Positions 54,121 through 64,000 of a stretch of DNA of 64,000 nt are shown here, in pieces; within the stretch, counting starts at the first letter, position 1; every line of letters starts with the position of its first letter. The notes under the pieces were generated by a model. The model worked only from the letters and a program-made list of their open reading frames with translations, did not search any database and had not been told where the DNA came from. Position numbers and translations under genes: made by a program. This DNA comes from Nemertoderma westbladi (Eukaryota > Xenacoelomorpha > Nemertodermatida > Nemertodermatidae), in the NCBI GenBank assembly GCA_032718475.1, contig JAUCBJ010008659.1:22290-86289 (forward strand), in the 5' to 3' direction.

Positions 54121-55320
54121 TCTGTTTATAATTATGTTTTTTTGTTATTGTTATTTATATATACTCGAAATTTGAGGAAGTCAACATTGATTGATGAAGT
54201 AATGAAGCGCTTTATATTGGACATAAAATACCAGGTAGTATTCAAAGAGACCATGATGATACTTATTTTAAAATTTTATGAATAATAATCATGGTAATTA
54301 TTGGAGGACTACAGTCGGGGAGGTTTAGTTATTCCTCCCGATTAGCCGATAGTCTTGTATTTTGTGTTACATTTTTATATTTCTTATACAACAGGATGTA
54401 ACGCCCTTGTCATCTTGTGTAAAACAAACTGTATTTACAGCCAATATTTTTCTATTATTAACAACTGGCTGACTGGGCTCAGCTTGTGCCATCTGATTAT
54501 TTAAGCAAATTTCCTCTCTTCTTTGATTTATTCTTATTGGCAGTTTGGTTAAATTTCTTATTTATTGATTTGAATTTCTTAAGTACCGATTTTTGGATTG
54601 AATTGCTCAATTTTAATCTGTATCTGATAACTGAGCCTCTTCCTGTGCGAAGGCCCCCGCCCCACGAACGTGTATAGAAAATAAATGCCTATACATCAGG
54701 AACATGATGATCGTTGAAGATGATGGTTTACTGTCAGAATTTTTTCTCATTGTGCTATTCACACAGAGTTTAATACTGAATGCTAGACAACAGCTTTTGC
54801 CCAACTCAAATAATGTCTCTGAAATAATTTCTGAAAGAAAGATCATCAACCTAGTCAAGATGGGTTTTATGTTCTGCTGGGGGGGGACCCACAAATACGG
54901 GTTGAGATATATATTTCCACCCCATCAACACCATGGATATCTAGATCTCCGCAGCACATGTGCTAGGATTCACAGTGCAAGGCTACGATTCAATTTGACA
55001 AACAATAAGCCTAAACCTGCATCCAGCTATATATACAAGAAACGGGCTCTAATAACCATTCATTATACTCACAGAATAATTTTATTGTTGCATATAATAC
55101 TGGCGTTACCACAACCACAAACAGATTTGGAACGCAGTATTAATATTTCCTTTAAGTTGTGTCTCGGACCTGTTTCTATGTGTCTACGTCTATCTGATAT
55201 TCACGACTCATGGAAGCCAGATTTATGAAACTGAAACTAACAATTCATGAAGTAAAAAGTAAAAAAAACAATTCGTGATACCAATGCCACAGGTATTATT
55301 ATTAATATATTTAGGTGTCA
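54121..55320. other. No gene supported
   Basis: One open frame (54704-55228 plus, 174 codons) has no family resemblance, no repeats and ordinary AT-rich composition. I do not call it a gene. Confidence 0.4.
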
Positions 55321-55324
55321 TATG

Positions 55325-56357
55325 ATAACAACTACTACTACTACTATAACCGTCCTGCTGCATAGAAACTGCACATTGAGATGCTATGCTGGCTTAATAA
55401 AAATATTTTTCACCACAATGCAATCCGCAACTGGCAAGCCCAATGCAGTGTGCATTAAGAATGCTATGCCGACTTATCAACAAAGTTGCACCGCCACAAC
55501 TTCCTTCCCCCCATGACTTTCGTGTGATTATCCGCATCTTCAAGGCCAGTGTCTTTTAGGAGGCGTCTCACGAAAGTCATGGGATGTCCACCATACTTAT
55601 TTTCTCGGTGGGGCTGCCAAAGCACGAGATTGTGTACAGGCTGGACGTGACAGTGAAAACAATGCCCACAAAATGGAGGCGGCTTTGTTCTAGTGTCAAG
55701 CAAATTAACCAATAACCAAGGAACCAATAAGACACCTCCAATGTTATATAGTGTCTGGTTGGATATGAGTGCATTGCACTTGACACAGTGAACCTGATGT
55801 AGCATTCTTGTGAACGTGCCATCCAAGGATTTATATATATATACACCGAGGGCCTCCTACGACATCAACAAATGTTTGAAACTCAACCTTTTAAGAACGC
55901 GTACGTTATATCAAATTGAATATTTCAAATCGACAAGAGAGTCTAATTTCCCTTCCCTATTCATCATTCCCCGCGTTAGCCAAATCGTAAAATTCTACCC
56001 ACAACTCTATCCTGCTTAAATTACGTAATTATAAATCAATATTTTAATACTACTTTAACTATAATTACGCGTTCTGCCCATAGTCGTTTTATTTGTAAAT
56101 TTACTTTGAATTTTATTTAATTTGGTTTTTTAATGTTTAATATATTCCGCTGAAGACACCCGAAACAGGCGAAATGCGCAAACGGACATAAACTCTTTTA
56201 TTTATATACGTGGCAAAACCCTAACCCCAGTTCTACCCTCCAGCCCCCTGGAGGCTCAACATCCAAGGATTTGGTGTCCTCAGCAGTTAGAGCCCAGCAT
56301 GGACTCCCATAGAAGAGTACTGGAACTACTGCTACTCTAAATAATCGGACCTTAACA
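55325..56357 (-). pseudogene. Old family B LINE copy, split by a nested insertion
   Basis: The minus-strand match to family B runs from about 56357 ('LKVRLFRVAVVPVLFYGSPC') to 56260 and resumes at 55832 ('LDGTFTRMLHQVHCVKCNA') down to the 3' end at 55335 with a (TAC/TAG)n tract. The interval 55833-56259 is foreign. The copy is diverged from the other family B members and has an internal partial duplication near 55370-55470. Confidence 0.88.
55833..56259. mobile_element. 427-bp nested insertion with 13-bp target duplication
   Basis: CATCCAAGGATTT occurs at 55820-55832 and 56260-56272, once at each border, and the family B sequence is continuous without the insert. The insert begins with a short (AT)n tract. 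It contains CTGAAGA followed by GAAA boxes at 56150-56174 ('cgaaacaggcgaaatgcg'), a sequence style I associate with Penelope-like and related elements, and an open piece at about 55850-56020. The class is not certain. Confidence 0.85.
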
Positions 56358-56606
56358 TGATAACTTAATAATGACAACACTGTAACATACACCCCAATGC
56401 AAAATGCAATGAGTTGCAATATCGTACAGTCTATAGATAACCAACCTCAATGTTATTGAGCTACCAATGTTAATCAATGACGGAATCATCCTTATCCTTA
56501 TGTCATCCTTATGAATTATCCTTATCAATAGCATAATAATAACACAAATCTCAATAATTCAAATATAACAAATTAATTAATAATATACAAATAATAAATT
56601 GACATA

Positions 56607-56607
56607 A

Positions 56608-56642
<35 letters not shown>

Positions 56643-57088
56643 GGATCGGCATGCTGCATTGCAGCTGCATTTTTAAGAATGCTGTGCCGGCTTATCGACA
56701 AAATTGCACCGCCACAACTCCCTATCACCCATGAAATTTGCTAGATCATCCGCATCTTCAAGGCCAGTGTCCTTTAAGATGCGTCTCAAGAAAGTCATGG
56801 GCTGTCCACCATGCTTATTCACTCCATGAGGCTGCCAAAGTACAAGATTATGCACTGGCTGGTCCTCACGGCGAAAGCAATGTCCTGCAAAGTGGAGGCG
56901 ATTTTGTTCTAGAGTCACGCTTGGGGGAACCAATGAGACACCTCCAATGTTATATAGTGTCTGGTTGGAGATGTGTGCATTGTACTTGACACAATGAACC
57001 CGGCGTAGCATTCTTGTGAATGTGCCATCCAGAGATTTGGTGTCATCAGCAGTTAGAGCCCAGCATGGACTCCCATAGAGGAGTACTT
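56607..57088 (-). mobile_element. Family B LINE, 3' fragment with long (TAG)n tail
   Basis: On the minus strand it covers 'LLYGSPCWALTADDTKSLDG' to 'ELWRCNFVDKPAQHS' with no stop over the last 112 codons (57011-56673). The tail is an uninterrupted (CTA)n on the plus strand at about 56609-56642. The 5' truncation point is at 57088, close to the start of the next LINE. Confidence 0.93.
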
Positions 57089-57133
57089 AATGGGAATTGA
57101 TGTGATGATGGAACGATGGGATGATGGAACTAA

Positions 57134-57673
57134 TTGGAATTAAAAGCAGAAAACGAAGAGTTGGCCCAGTACTCTCGCCATCACGATATCTTAATTCATG
57201 CCGTACCAGAAAACACCAACCCAGATGAAGAACGTTCCGTTGTCTTTGATATCACAAACAAACTCGGAATTCCTCCTTCTATGATCGATGTGTTCCACAG
57301 GCTAGGCAAGAAAATCAAGGAAAGGGCTGCTGGAGACGGTAAAGTTAAATGTCGCCCTATTATAATATGCTTTCTAGGCCATGCTTCTCGACTAAAAGCT
57401 ATCCGGAATAAAAAATCGTTGCCAAATCCGTTATGCGTAACCGAACATCTAATACCATCCCGGGCTGAGCTGTACAACAAAGCGCGTGAGCTACAACGTA
57501 AACATGAAATACGAGCGGTATATTCATTCAATGTAGTTGTTATGATTCGCATTAAAGAAAATGATTTACCACTGCGCATTGCGAACCAATCCGACCTTGA
57601 GTCATTGACTACCCTACCAACTAGGAAAACCATTGATCGTCGTAGCCCACCAATCCCAAACTCTTCTGGATAA
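57134..57673 (+). pseudogene. LINE ORF1, N-terminally truncated
   Basis: 179 codons are open, starting inside the coiled coil ('LKAENEELAQYSRHHDILIH'). The RRM-like part follows: 'VPENTNPDEERSVVFDI', 'IPPSMIDVFHRLGKKI', 'CRPIIICFLGHASRLKAI' and 'CVTEHLIPSRAELYNKAREL'. This aligns with residues from about 55 onwards of the 292-residue ORF1 at 17882-18760, so about 50 residues of coiled coil are missing, probably by 5' truncation. Confidence 0.85.
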
Positions 57674-58247
57674 TTCGAATCGAGCCTAACTCGACACTGA
57701 ATGCAGTGTTGAGCGATGTCACTGTACTACCCACTTGTACTGTTGCAGCTTCATTTCACCTATTGGTCGTGGGCTATTACTGTACTATTGGCTCTGTTAG
57801 CCTTTAATTTGTTGTTATTCTATGTTAGCGTACCGGTATCGTAGGTTAAAATTTTTTTTTGAAGGGATAATAATTGAACTTATATATGTTTCAACCATAG
57901 ATCCATTTGGACTATTTAACAGAAAGATAATAACTCGCCACAAATGAAAAACACTAGCCCTACCTCTAAGTTTTGAACGGACCAATCTTTACTTTATTTT
58001 ATTTTCTTTCTGATGGAAACCTTTATTACGGATAAAGTCAAATTTAAATTAATACCGTTTTTGATTATCCCATTCACTATATATATATATATATATTACT
58101 GTTAGTTCTAAAATATTTCTTATAATTAATTGATATATTATGTCATGTCAGTCAGGTGTATATGTCATGATTTATAGTGGTTAATATTACTACTAACATC
58201 ATTCGCTTATCATTTCATGTCATCTCACCCGCTTTACTAAACGCCCC

Positions 58248-61200
58248 ATGCATGAACCTTCTACCCCTTCATGCGCGCTCTGCTTCTCTCAATTTATCTC
58301 CTCGGACTACTACTTTAAATGTAATATTTGCGGCCATTCATATCATGCACAATGTGGATCTTACCAATCCAGCTCTGAGATAGAAGCCACCCCAATGTCC
58401 TATGTCTACTGTATATTCTGTAATTTCGATATATTTCCGTTTTCCGTTGTAGACAATAATGACAGCGACATTTTTCACTATTTTTCTCCTGAAATAAATG
58501 ATGACACAGACTCAAACATTATAAACCAAACATTTAGCCAGCTTGACCCCGAAAATAATACAGTCTCACTTAATATAAATAACGGTTATTTTACAGAAGA
58601 TACTTTTAACAACGACTTTAAAAATTTAGATAATACAGGCCTAAAAATATTCCACCTTAATGCTCGCAGCTTACCCAAAAATAAATCTGATATTGAAACT
58701 TTTCTCTTAACATTAACTACCAAATTCGATGTCATCACATTTTCAGAAACTTTTTTAGACAGTAACTCAAATTTAAATGAAATCACTTTTCCCGGTTTTC
58801 ACACCCCTTATCTTGACATCCGGAAAACAGGCGACAAATTAAATCGTGGTGGTACTGCTATCTATGTCAAGGAATCCCTGGATGTGTCCCCACGTCCTGA
58901 TTTAAAAATGAATGGTCTTGAAAATTCATGGGTGCAAATCAAAAGACCACAAAATGCCAAGCCCTTAATTCTAGGCACTATTTACCGTAGACATTCTGTA
59001 CTCCCTACTGATTTTCTTGAATTACTCGATCTAGCTCTAACTGAACTTACTAAAAACAACTATGATGTAATTATCACAGGAGATATTAATATTAACCTTC
59101 TAAAATCAACCACTACTTCCAAATCCTATACTGACCTCATTAATTCCTACGGTTTTATACAACTTATCAACCAACCTACACGTGTTTTTCATAATGAACT
59201 ACCCGATCAGACAATACACTCTGAAACTCTTATAGATCATATACTTACAAACATTACTAATTATACTACTACAGCCGGTACTTTTAACTCACAAATAGGC
59301 ACTTCTGATCACTATGCTACATTCGTTATCCTCCAGAAGTACTCCTGTTACTTTCATCCAGCAGCTCCACACACAATATTCGATTACTCGCGTTTTAACA
59401 AGGATCAATTTCTGAGAGACGTAGCCAGTAGTAAATCTTGGTCTTATCTAACTCCAACTATAGCCGACAAGGACAAACTAGACTCTTTCTACTCCGATTT
59501 TAATTCTATCTGCGACAAACATTTACCTAAGAAATCTATTCCACCCCGTAAACAATTATCTAAACCCTGGATGACTGATAATCTTATCAAAAGCTCCATT
59601 AATAAAAACAAATTATACAGAATTTACATTAGGAATCCTACCCCTGCTAATACTCTTGCTTACAAAACCTATAGGAATAAATTAACTTCTACTCTAAGGG
59701 CTGCCGAGAAGGCCTATTACTCTAGTGAATTCGAAACTAACTCAGGTAACATACGCAAAACATGGATAATTATAAACTCTGCATTAAATAAAACAAAACA
59801 TTTAAATACTCCAAAAAAACTAACTATCCGTACTGATAATTCTGCCAAAACCATCACCGACCCAAAGCAAATTGCTGAAGCTTTCAACCTACACTTTACT
59901 ACCATAGGACCTAAACTAGCCAACGATATTCCTAAATCCAACCGCTCCCCACTACGCTTCATTAACCACACTCGCTCTAACTCATTTTCACTGGTAGAGA
60001 CATCCCCTGTCGAAGTCGAATATCTAATCCTCCAATTAGACCCCAAATCTGCATCTCATGATTGTTTCCCCATTAAACTATTACAGTTGTCTGCTAAATT
60101 ACTATCTATTCATCTATCTCACCTAATTAACCTATCGATAACTCAAGGCTTCTTCCCTAAGGCTCTTAAATCGGCCAAAGTCATTCCCGTATTCAAGAGT
60201 GCCGACCCATCGGACACTAATAACTACCGACCTATTTCTCTTCTACCCGTAATAAGCAAACTGTACGAATCCATAATTAATAACCAACTACTCTCGTACC
60301 TAAAAAAATATTCCATATTGTCTAATTCTCAATTCGGCTTTCGCCCTAAATCTACAACATCCCATGCTCTGCTATCCGTTGTAGAGAATATTCACAAATA
60401 CTTAGACCAAAAACTATTCACCAGTGCTATCTATATAGATCTAAAAAAGGCTTTCGACACTATTGATCACTCTATCCTAACCTCTAAGCTAAACTCCTAT
60501 GGTATCCGGGGAATACCACAGCAACTACTCTCAAGCTTCCTAGATTCTAGAACCCAATTTGTTTCTATCGGTAACCACCATTCTTCTAGTTTACCTATTA
60601 CATGTGGTGGTGTCCCACAAGGCGCCACTATCTCGCCAATCCTATTCCTATTGTATATCAACGACCTTCCCAATGCTACCTCACTAATCTCAACATTATT
60701 TGCTGACGACACAACTCTTCATATAGCTAAACCTAATCTGGACTCTTTAATCTCCATAACTAACTCTGAATTATCTAAGATTGGAAACCACATCCTAAAT
60801 TTCTAGGGGTTCTAGTAGATGACAACTTAAACTGGAAATCTCACATTAAACATATTACGTCTAAAATCTCTAGAACCTCCGGAATATTCTACAAACTGCA
60901 TCACATATTTCCCCTTCGTATACTTCGCCAACTATATTTTTCACTTGTACACCCCTATTTATTATATGGCATTCTACTCTGGGGCAAAACCCATTCTTCT
61001 ACCCTACAACCCCTACGTATAAAAAATCCTCCGCTGTATTACTTTCTCGCACTACCGAGCTTCTTCTAAACCTATCTATAAGTCTCTCGGCATTCTACCT
61101 ATTGACCTCCTCTATAAGCACCAAGTAGGATCCCTCATGTACGATGTAAACGCTAACCTATTTAAACCTGATTCTACTCTAGGCTCATTATTCACCAAAA

Positions 61201-61403
61201 TTTCCTCTGTACACAGAGACCCAACTCGCCTTGCTACTACGGATGGTTTCTCTATTCCGAAGGTCCGCCTAACTTCCTCCAAAGCTTCCACGAATTATCA
61301 AGGCCCTTCAATTTGGAACGCACTACCATCTCAATTAAGACACTCAAAATCAAAAAAAGCATTTTCGTCAGCGTATAAATACCACCTGGTAATATCCCTG
61401 TAG
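58248..61403 (+). pseudogene. LINE ORF2 (zinc finger, endonuclease, RT), broken in the thumb
   Basis: It is open to 60806 (852 codons). It has the Cys/His cluster 'CALCFSQF', 'FKCNICGHSYHAQCG', 'YCIFCN'; the endonuclease 'IFHLNARSLPKN', 'ITFSETFLDS', 'GGTAIYVKES', 'IITGDININL' and 'GTSDHYATF'; and the RT 'AKVIPVFKSADPSDTNNYRP', 'FGFRPKSTTSHALL', 'IYIDLKKAFDTIDHS', 'TCGGVPQGATISPILFLLYI' and 'LFADDTTLH'. One extra Gly sits in the usual CGVPQG box. After 'ELSKIGNHIL' the frame meets TAG. The next frame starts directly at 'KFLGVLVDDNLNWKSHIKH', so roughly 40-50 codons of thumb (present in the intact element) are deleted. A further break lies near 61015. The final open part (61137-61403) ends with 'GPSIWNALPSQLRHS'. 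Confidence 0.9.
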
Positions 61404-61645
61404 TTAGGCCCATGCCCACTTTTTATATCTCACCACATATCTTTTATTACAGTCGCTGCCATTTATTGCCTCTCAAAGTCTTCTATCCCAAAATGCTACT
61501 GCTACACTATTCGGCTGACCATCAATTATATCTTGTACAATAAAGCTCAAAAACCAGACAAATTCTAGAGGAGCAGACCACCCACCCCCCCCACCCCCCC
61601 CCCCCCCCCCCCCCCCCCCCACCTCCAACCCATCAATTTCCTGTC

Positions 61646-61687
61646 GAAGTAGCAGGCTATACTAGCTACGCTATTGTCTGCTACTTC
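61646..61687 (+). other. Hairpin in the LINE 3' UTR
   Basis: GAAGTAGCAG (61646-61655) and CTGCTACTTC (61678-61687) are a perfect 10-bp inverted repeat with a 22-base loop. It lies between a poly-C run and the A-rich tail, where several LINE families carry an RT-recognised stem-loop. Confidence 0.7.
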
Positions 61688-61788
61688 GTCATCACCATCA
61701 CCTTCATCCAATGTTTGTATTGATATGATTGTATAGGAAATTGTTGAAAAGAAAAAATAAAATTGAAAATTGAAAAATAGATGTAATA

Positions 61789-62425
61789 TTGCATGTCGGA
61801 GGTGTTAATATTATATCAACCAATGGTGTATCAGTAGATGCTATTTTGTTTAATAATTGTTCAATGAAATGTGACGAAAACGTAACAGTAGAAAATTCCA
61901 TTGGTGCTATCGTAAAAAATTCAATTGGTGCTACAGTAGATAATTCCGGTGCTACAGTACAATTGATAGAAAGTAGTAAAAATGATGTGCCTATACCGTC
62001 TAAACCTGTAATTGACTCAGGTTTGAATAAGATCAAACAATTTAAGTCTAGTACAGCACATGCTATATATCATGAAAATGGTGACGTAACTATTACTGAA
62101 AGTGACTTTAAGGTTAAATTTATTAAATCTTGTAAGTACTGGGTTTTGGAGTGGATTTGTAATGATGGAATTCCACCACCCAGAAAAGTAGGTAGTTGGT
62201 AACTCCAACTCTAACTCCAGTTGTAACTCCATTGGAGACTATGGAGTTCGGTTGTCTGATATACATATTCCCATGTTAGACAAAGAAATTAAATCTTGGA
62301 TGGACAATGAAATTGTAATAGAATATAATGCAAATATACATGGCGAAATTCAATGTGTATTGCCATTGCTGCCTGTAGTACAAGAACATAAGATAACTAC
62401 ACCTGTTAGACCTGTTTCTGTTGTA
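61789..62425 (+). pseudogene. Gypsy-like pol N-terminal part and start of RT
   Basis: Frame 61789-62202 encodes a 137-residue piece with internal repeats ('ENSIGAIVKNSIGATVDNSG') and 'WVLEWICNDGIPPPRKVGSW'. A frame change leads into 62252-62425, which reads 'IHIPMLDKEIKSWMDNEIVI', 'EYNANIHGEIQCVLPLLPVV' and '..TTPVRPV'. That is the segment that directly precedes the first RT motif in one group of Gypsy elements. The RT itself does not follow. Confidence 0.65.
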
Positions 62426-63732
62426 CCGAAAGGTGAAAGTACCACCAGATGACATATTGTGTGTTCCTGTAATGCCTTGCAAACTGGTGGACAAGGCAAT
62501 AATAAATACTCATGAATCAAATGGACATCCTTGTTACAAAACGACGAGAGAACTGTTAAGACGAGAGTGCTATTTTCCAAATATGGCTTTTAAATGTGAA
62601 GAAATAATTAAACATTGTGAAAAATGCTCATTAGCCAACCCTAAGAAACCAATACGAAGTGTGCCCAGTACACAGATGGTAATCCCAGACGGACCTTGGC
62701 AGGTTGCACAAATGGATAGTGTAAAAATTTATGGTGACGCCACATATGTCGTCGGACTTCTGGTAGTGTTTGATGTATTATCAAAGTTTGTAGAAGTAGA
62801 GCCAATAGAAAGTTACCACCACAATTGTATTGTAAACGCACTCTTTAATATATGTTGGAGGTGGGGCCCACCGGAGATTATTCGAACAGATTCTGGAAAA
62901 GAATTGTTGAATCAAATGACCAGGGTTCTTTATAATAATTTTGGAATTAATGTGCGTCGTGGAGCTATAAGACATCCAGAAAGTCAAGGAGCGGTTGAAC
63001 GATTCCATAGAACATTCTTAACCCTACTGCGAAAAGTTGTTGGCTGTAATACAGAATGGAGTAAGGAACTTAACATGTTACTTTATTTCTATCGGCATAG
63101 GCCGACGACAACAACACTAATAAGTCCAGCTAAAGCTAGGTGCGGCTGGGACTGGAGACAAAATTCGTTATTAGACAGCGGATCTAGATGGATGCTGAAG
63201 AGCTACAGTAGAGATCCGAAATTAATAGATTACTTAGAAGAATGTATGTCAAACCTTGATAACGTGGATTTAAAACTCCGTGTTCACTATTGGAGATTCA
63301 GTATATTTACTCCGAGAAGACAGAGCTCCAAAAAATATGACAAAGTGGGTGGCTGGATGGACTGTTCTAGATATCATAAACCAAATAACGATTCGTATTG
63401 GTCACGATTGTTATAGAGATAAAATCGTCAATATTGATATAATCAAACATGCAGTGGAGTCGAATTCCGATTTCTCAAACAATAAACAGGATATGGATGT
63501 GCCTGATGAGGAAAATATTCCATCAAAAATAAGTGAGGGTGAAGTGCCCAGTGGAGGTACCCCAGGCTTGGAAGATTCGTTCTTGGTTGAACTGTTGTCC
63601 GATGGCGAGTCGCACGAAGCGGGATTTGTAGAAGCTCTGGAGGAAAGGGAAGTGCCGCGCCGTTCCAGGAGAATTCGTAATCCTGTCGAAAGATACGGAA
63701 ATCCTATAACTGATTTATTCTGGATTAAGTGA
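62421..63732 (+). pseudogene. Gypsy-like integrase with H2C2 finger and D,D-35-E core, frameshifted
   Basis: 62421-63416 is open for 331 codons. It has the H2C2 finger 'IINTHESNGHPCYKTTRELL'...'IIKHCEKCSL', then the core with 'WQVAQMDSVKIYG' (first Asp), 'EIIRTDSGKELLN' (second Asp) and 'RHPESQGAVERFHRT', whose last Glu is exactly 35 residues after the second Asp. A frameshift near 63283 moves the C-terminal part to the next frame ('FTIGDSVYLLREDRAPKNMT', 'GWTVLDIINQITIRIG', then an acidic tail and 'VPRRSRRIRNPVERYGNPI', stop at 63732). The start at 62421 lies just after the RT deletion and is not a real initiation site. Confidence 0.88.
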
Positions 63733-63836
63733 CTTGGAGTGATTTGTGCTTGAGGAAAGGTAAGATTTTGCTTGGGGGAATGTGGTTAAAATGGAGAATG
63801 TATTATCGTTTTATTGATAGCCATGTCGTGTCTATC

Positions 63837-64000
63837 ATGGGGGAATGTGATGAAAACATTATTACTGTTGTTTACCAATAATTAGTTAATTAGGAATCGA
63901 GAGTATACGATAGTTATATTGTGAATGTAAGGTGGGTCAGTAGTATGAGTAAAGGAGAAGGTATTGCACTGTAAGGTGGATGGGGGTTTAGAGTGGTGAG
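63837..64000 (+). repeat. Polypurine tract and beginning of a 3' LTR
   Basis: CATGGGGGAA (about 63836-63845) followed by TGTGATGAAAACATT has the usual PPT-LTR form. The LTR runs out of the window. A similar 'cttgggggaatgtgg' at 63770-63785 could be an alternative. Confidence 0.6.

Larger units (their letters stand above)
57134..61775 (+). mobile_element. CR1/L2-like LINE, second family, inactivated
   Basis: It has a truncated ORF1 (57134-57673), a 575-bp spacer and an ORF2 (58248-61403) that is open for 852 codons and then broken. A 3' UTR follows with a poly-C run (61583-61620), a 10-bp-stem hairpin (61646-61687) and an A-rich tail ending aaattgaaaattgaaaaatag near 61775. The domain order is as in the intact minus-strand element at 14060-18990, but the sequence is clearly a different family. 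Confidence 0.88.
61776..64000 (+). mobile_element. Gypsy-like LTR retroelement relic (RT deleted), open at the window end
   Basis: The order on the plus strand is: an unassigned frame (61789-62202), the very start of a pol RT region (62252-62425), the integrase (62421-63416 and on) and a C-terminal tail to 63732, then a purine tract (63837-63845) and the presumed 3' LTR starting TGTGATGAAAAC at 63846. The RT palm, RNase H and probably gag are deleted. The left LTR was not found. Confidence 0.8.

Noticed and set aside
54704-55228. 174-codon open frame on the plus strand
   Set aside because: No recognisable domain, AT-rich low-complexity residues, no splice or repeat context; likely a chance frame.

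Overview
This is a piece of an AT-rich invertebrate (metazoan) nuclear genome dominated by transposable elements. No bacterial, organellar or CRISPR-type content is seen. The only host gene I can support is the 5' part of an ether-a-go-go-type potassium channel (EAG/KCNH family) on the minus strand, split into four coding exons at 47925-47847, 45971-45741, 42124-41865 and 30853-30431. All seven splice boundaries seen are canonical GT/AG and all phases agree. Together they encode about 331 residues: PAS cap, PAS domain, linker and transmembrane segments S1-S3. I could not find the later exons (S4, pore, cyclic-nucleotide-binding homology domain) by eye. The phylum cannot be fixed from this window.

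Layout. 1-1446: a broken RTE-like LINE (family A), cut by a decayed BEL/Pao-like LTR retroelement (1443-6763). 6.8-13 kb: a foldback element, two decayed family B LINE pieces and long stretches with no recognisable gene. 13.1-14.05 kb: a 52-bp satellite abutting the 3' end of an apparently intact CR1/L2-like LINE on the minus strand (14.06-19.0 kb, two ORFs of 292 and 1,100 residues). 20.2-25.3 kb: a dead P-element-like DNA transposon with 70-bp terminal inverted repeats, an 8-bp target duplication, THAP-domain transposase remnants and a LINE inserted in its coding region. 28-30.4 kb: a tRNA-derived SINE with target duplication and two inverted-repeat structures.

30.4-48 kb is the eag gene. 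Its roughly 11-kb third intron holds a partial duplicate of exon 4, three family B LINE copies, a roughly 2-kb array of 46-bp tRNA-half-like monomers with higher-order structure, a 53-55-bp satellite split by a LINE, and a foldback element. 48-57 kb: minisatellites, SINE heads, a long poly-G run, foldback elements, more family B LINEs and a 427-bp nested insertion with a 13-bp target duplication. 57.1-61.8 kb: a second, broken CR1/L2-like LINE on the plus strand. 61.8-64.0 kb: a Gypsy-like LTR element that lost its reverse transcriptase but kept an integrase with a D,D-35-E motif; its 3' LTR starts just before the window end.

How the parts relate. Family B is the most abundant repeat in the window, with at least ten pieces. 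Most recognisable 3' ends carry a (TAG)n tail, and several insertions have visible target duplications that date events relative to each other: into the P element, into a satellite and beside the duplicated exon. The large repeat at 52.8-53.3 kb carries an unoccupied version of the P-element target, which confirms that element's ends without any outside data.
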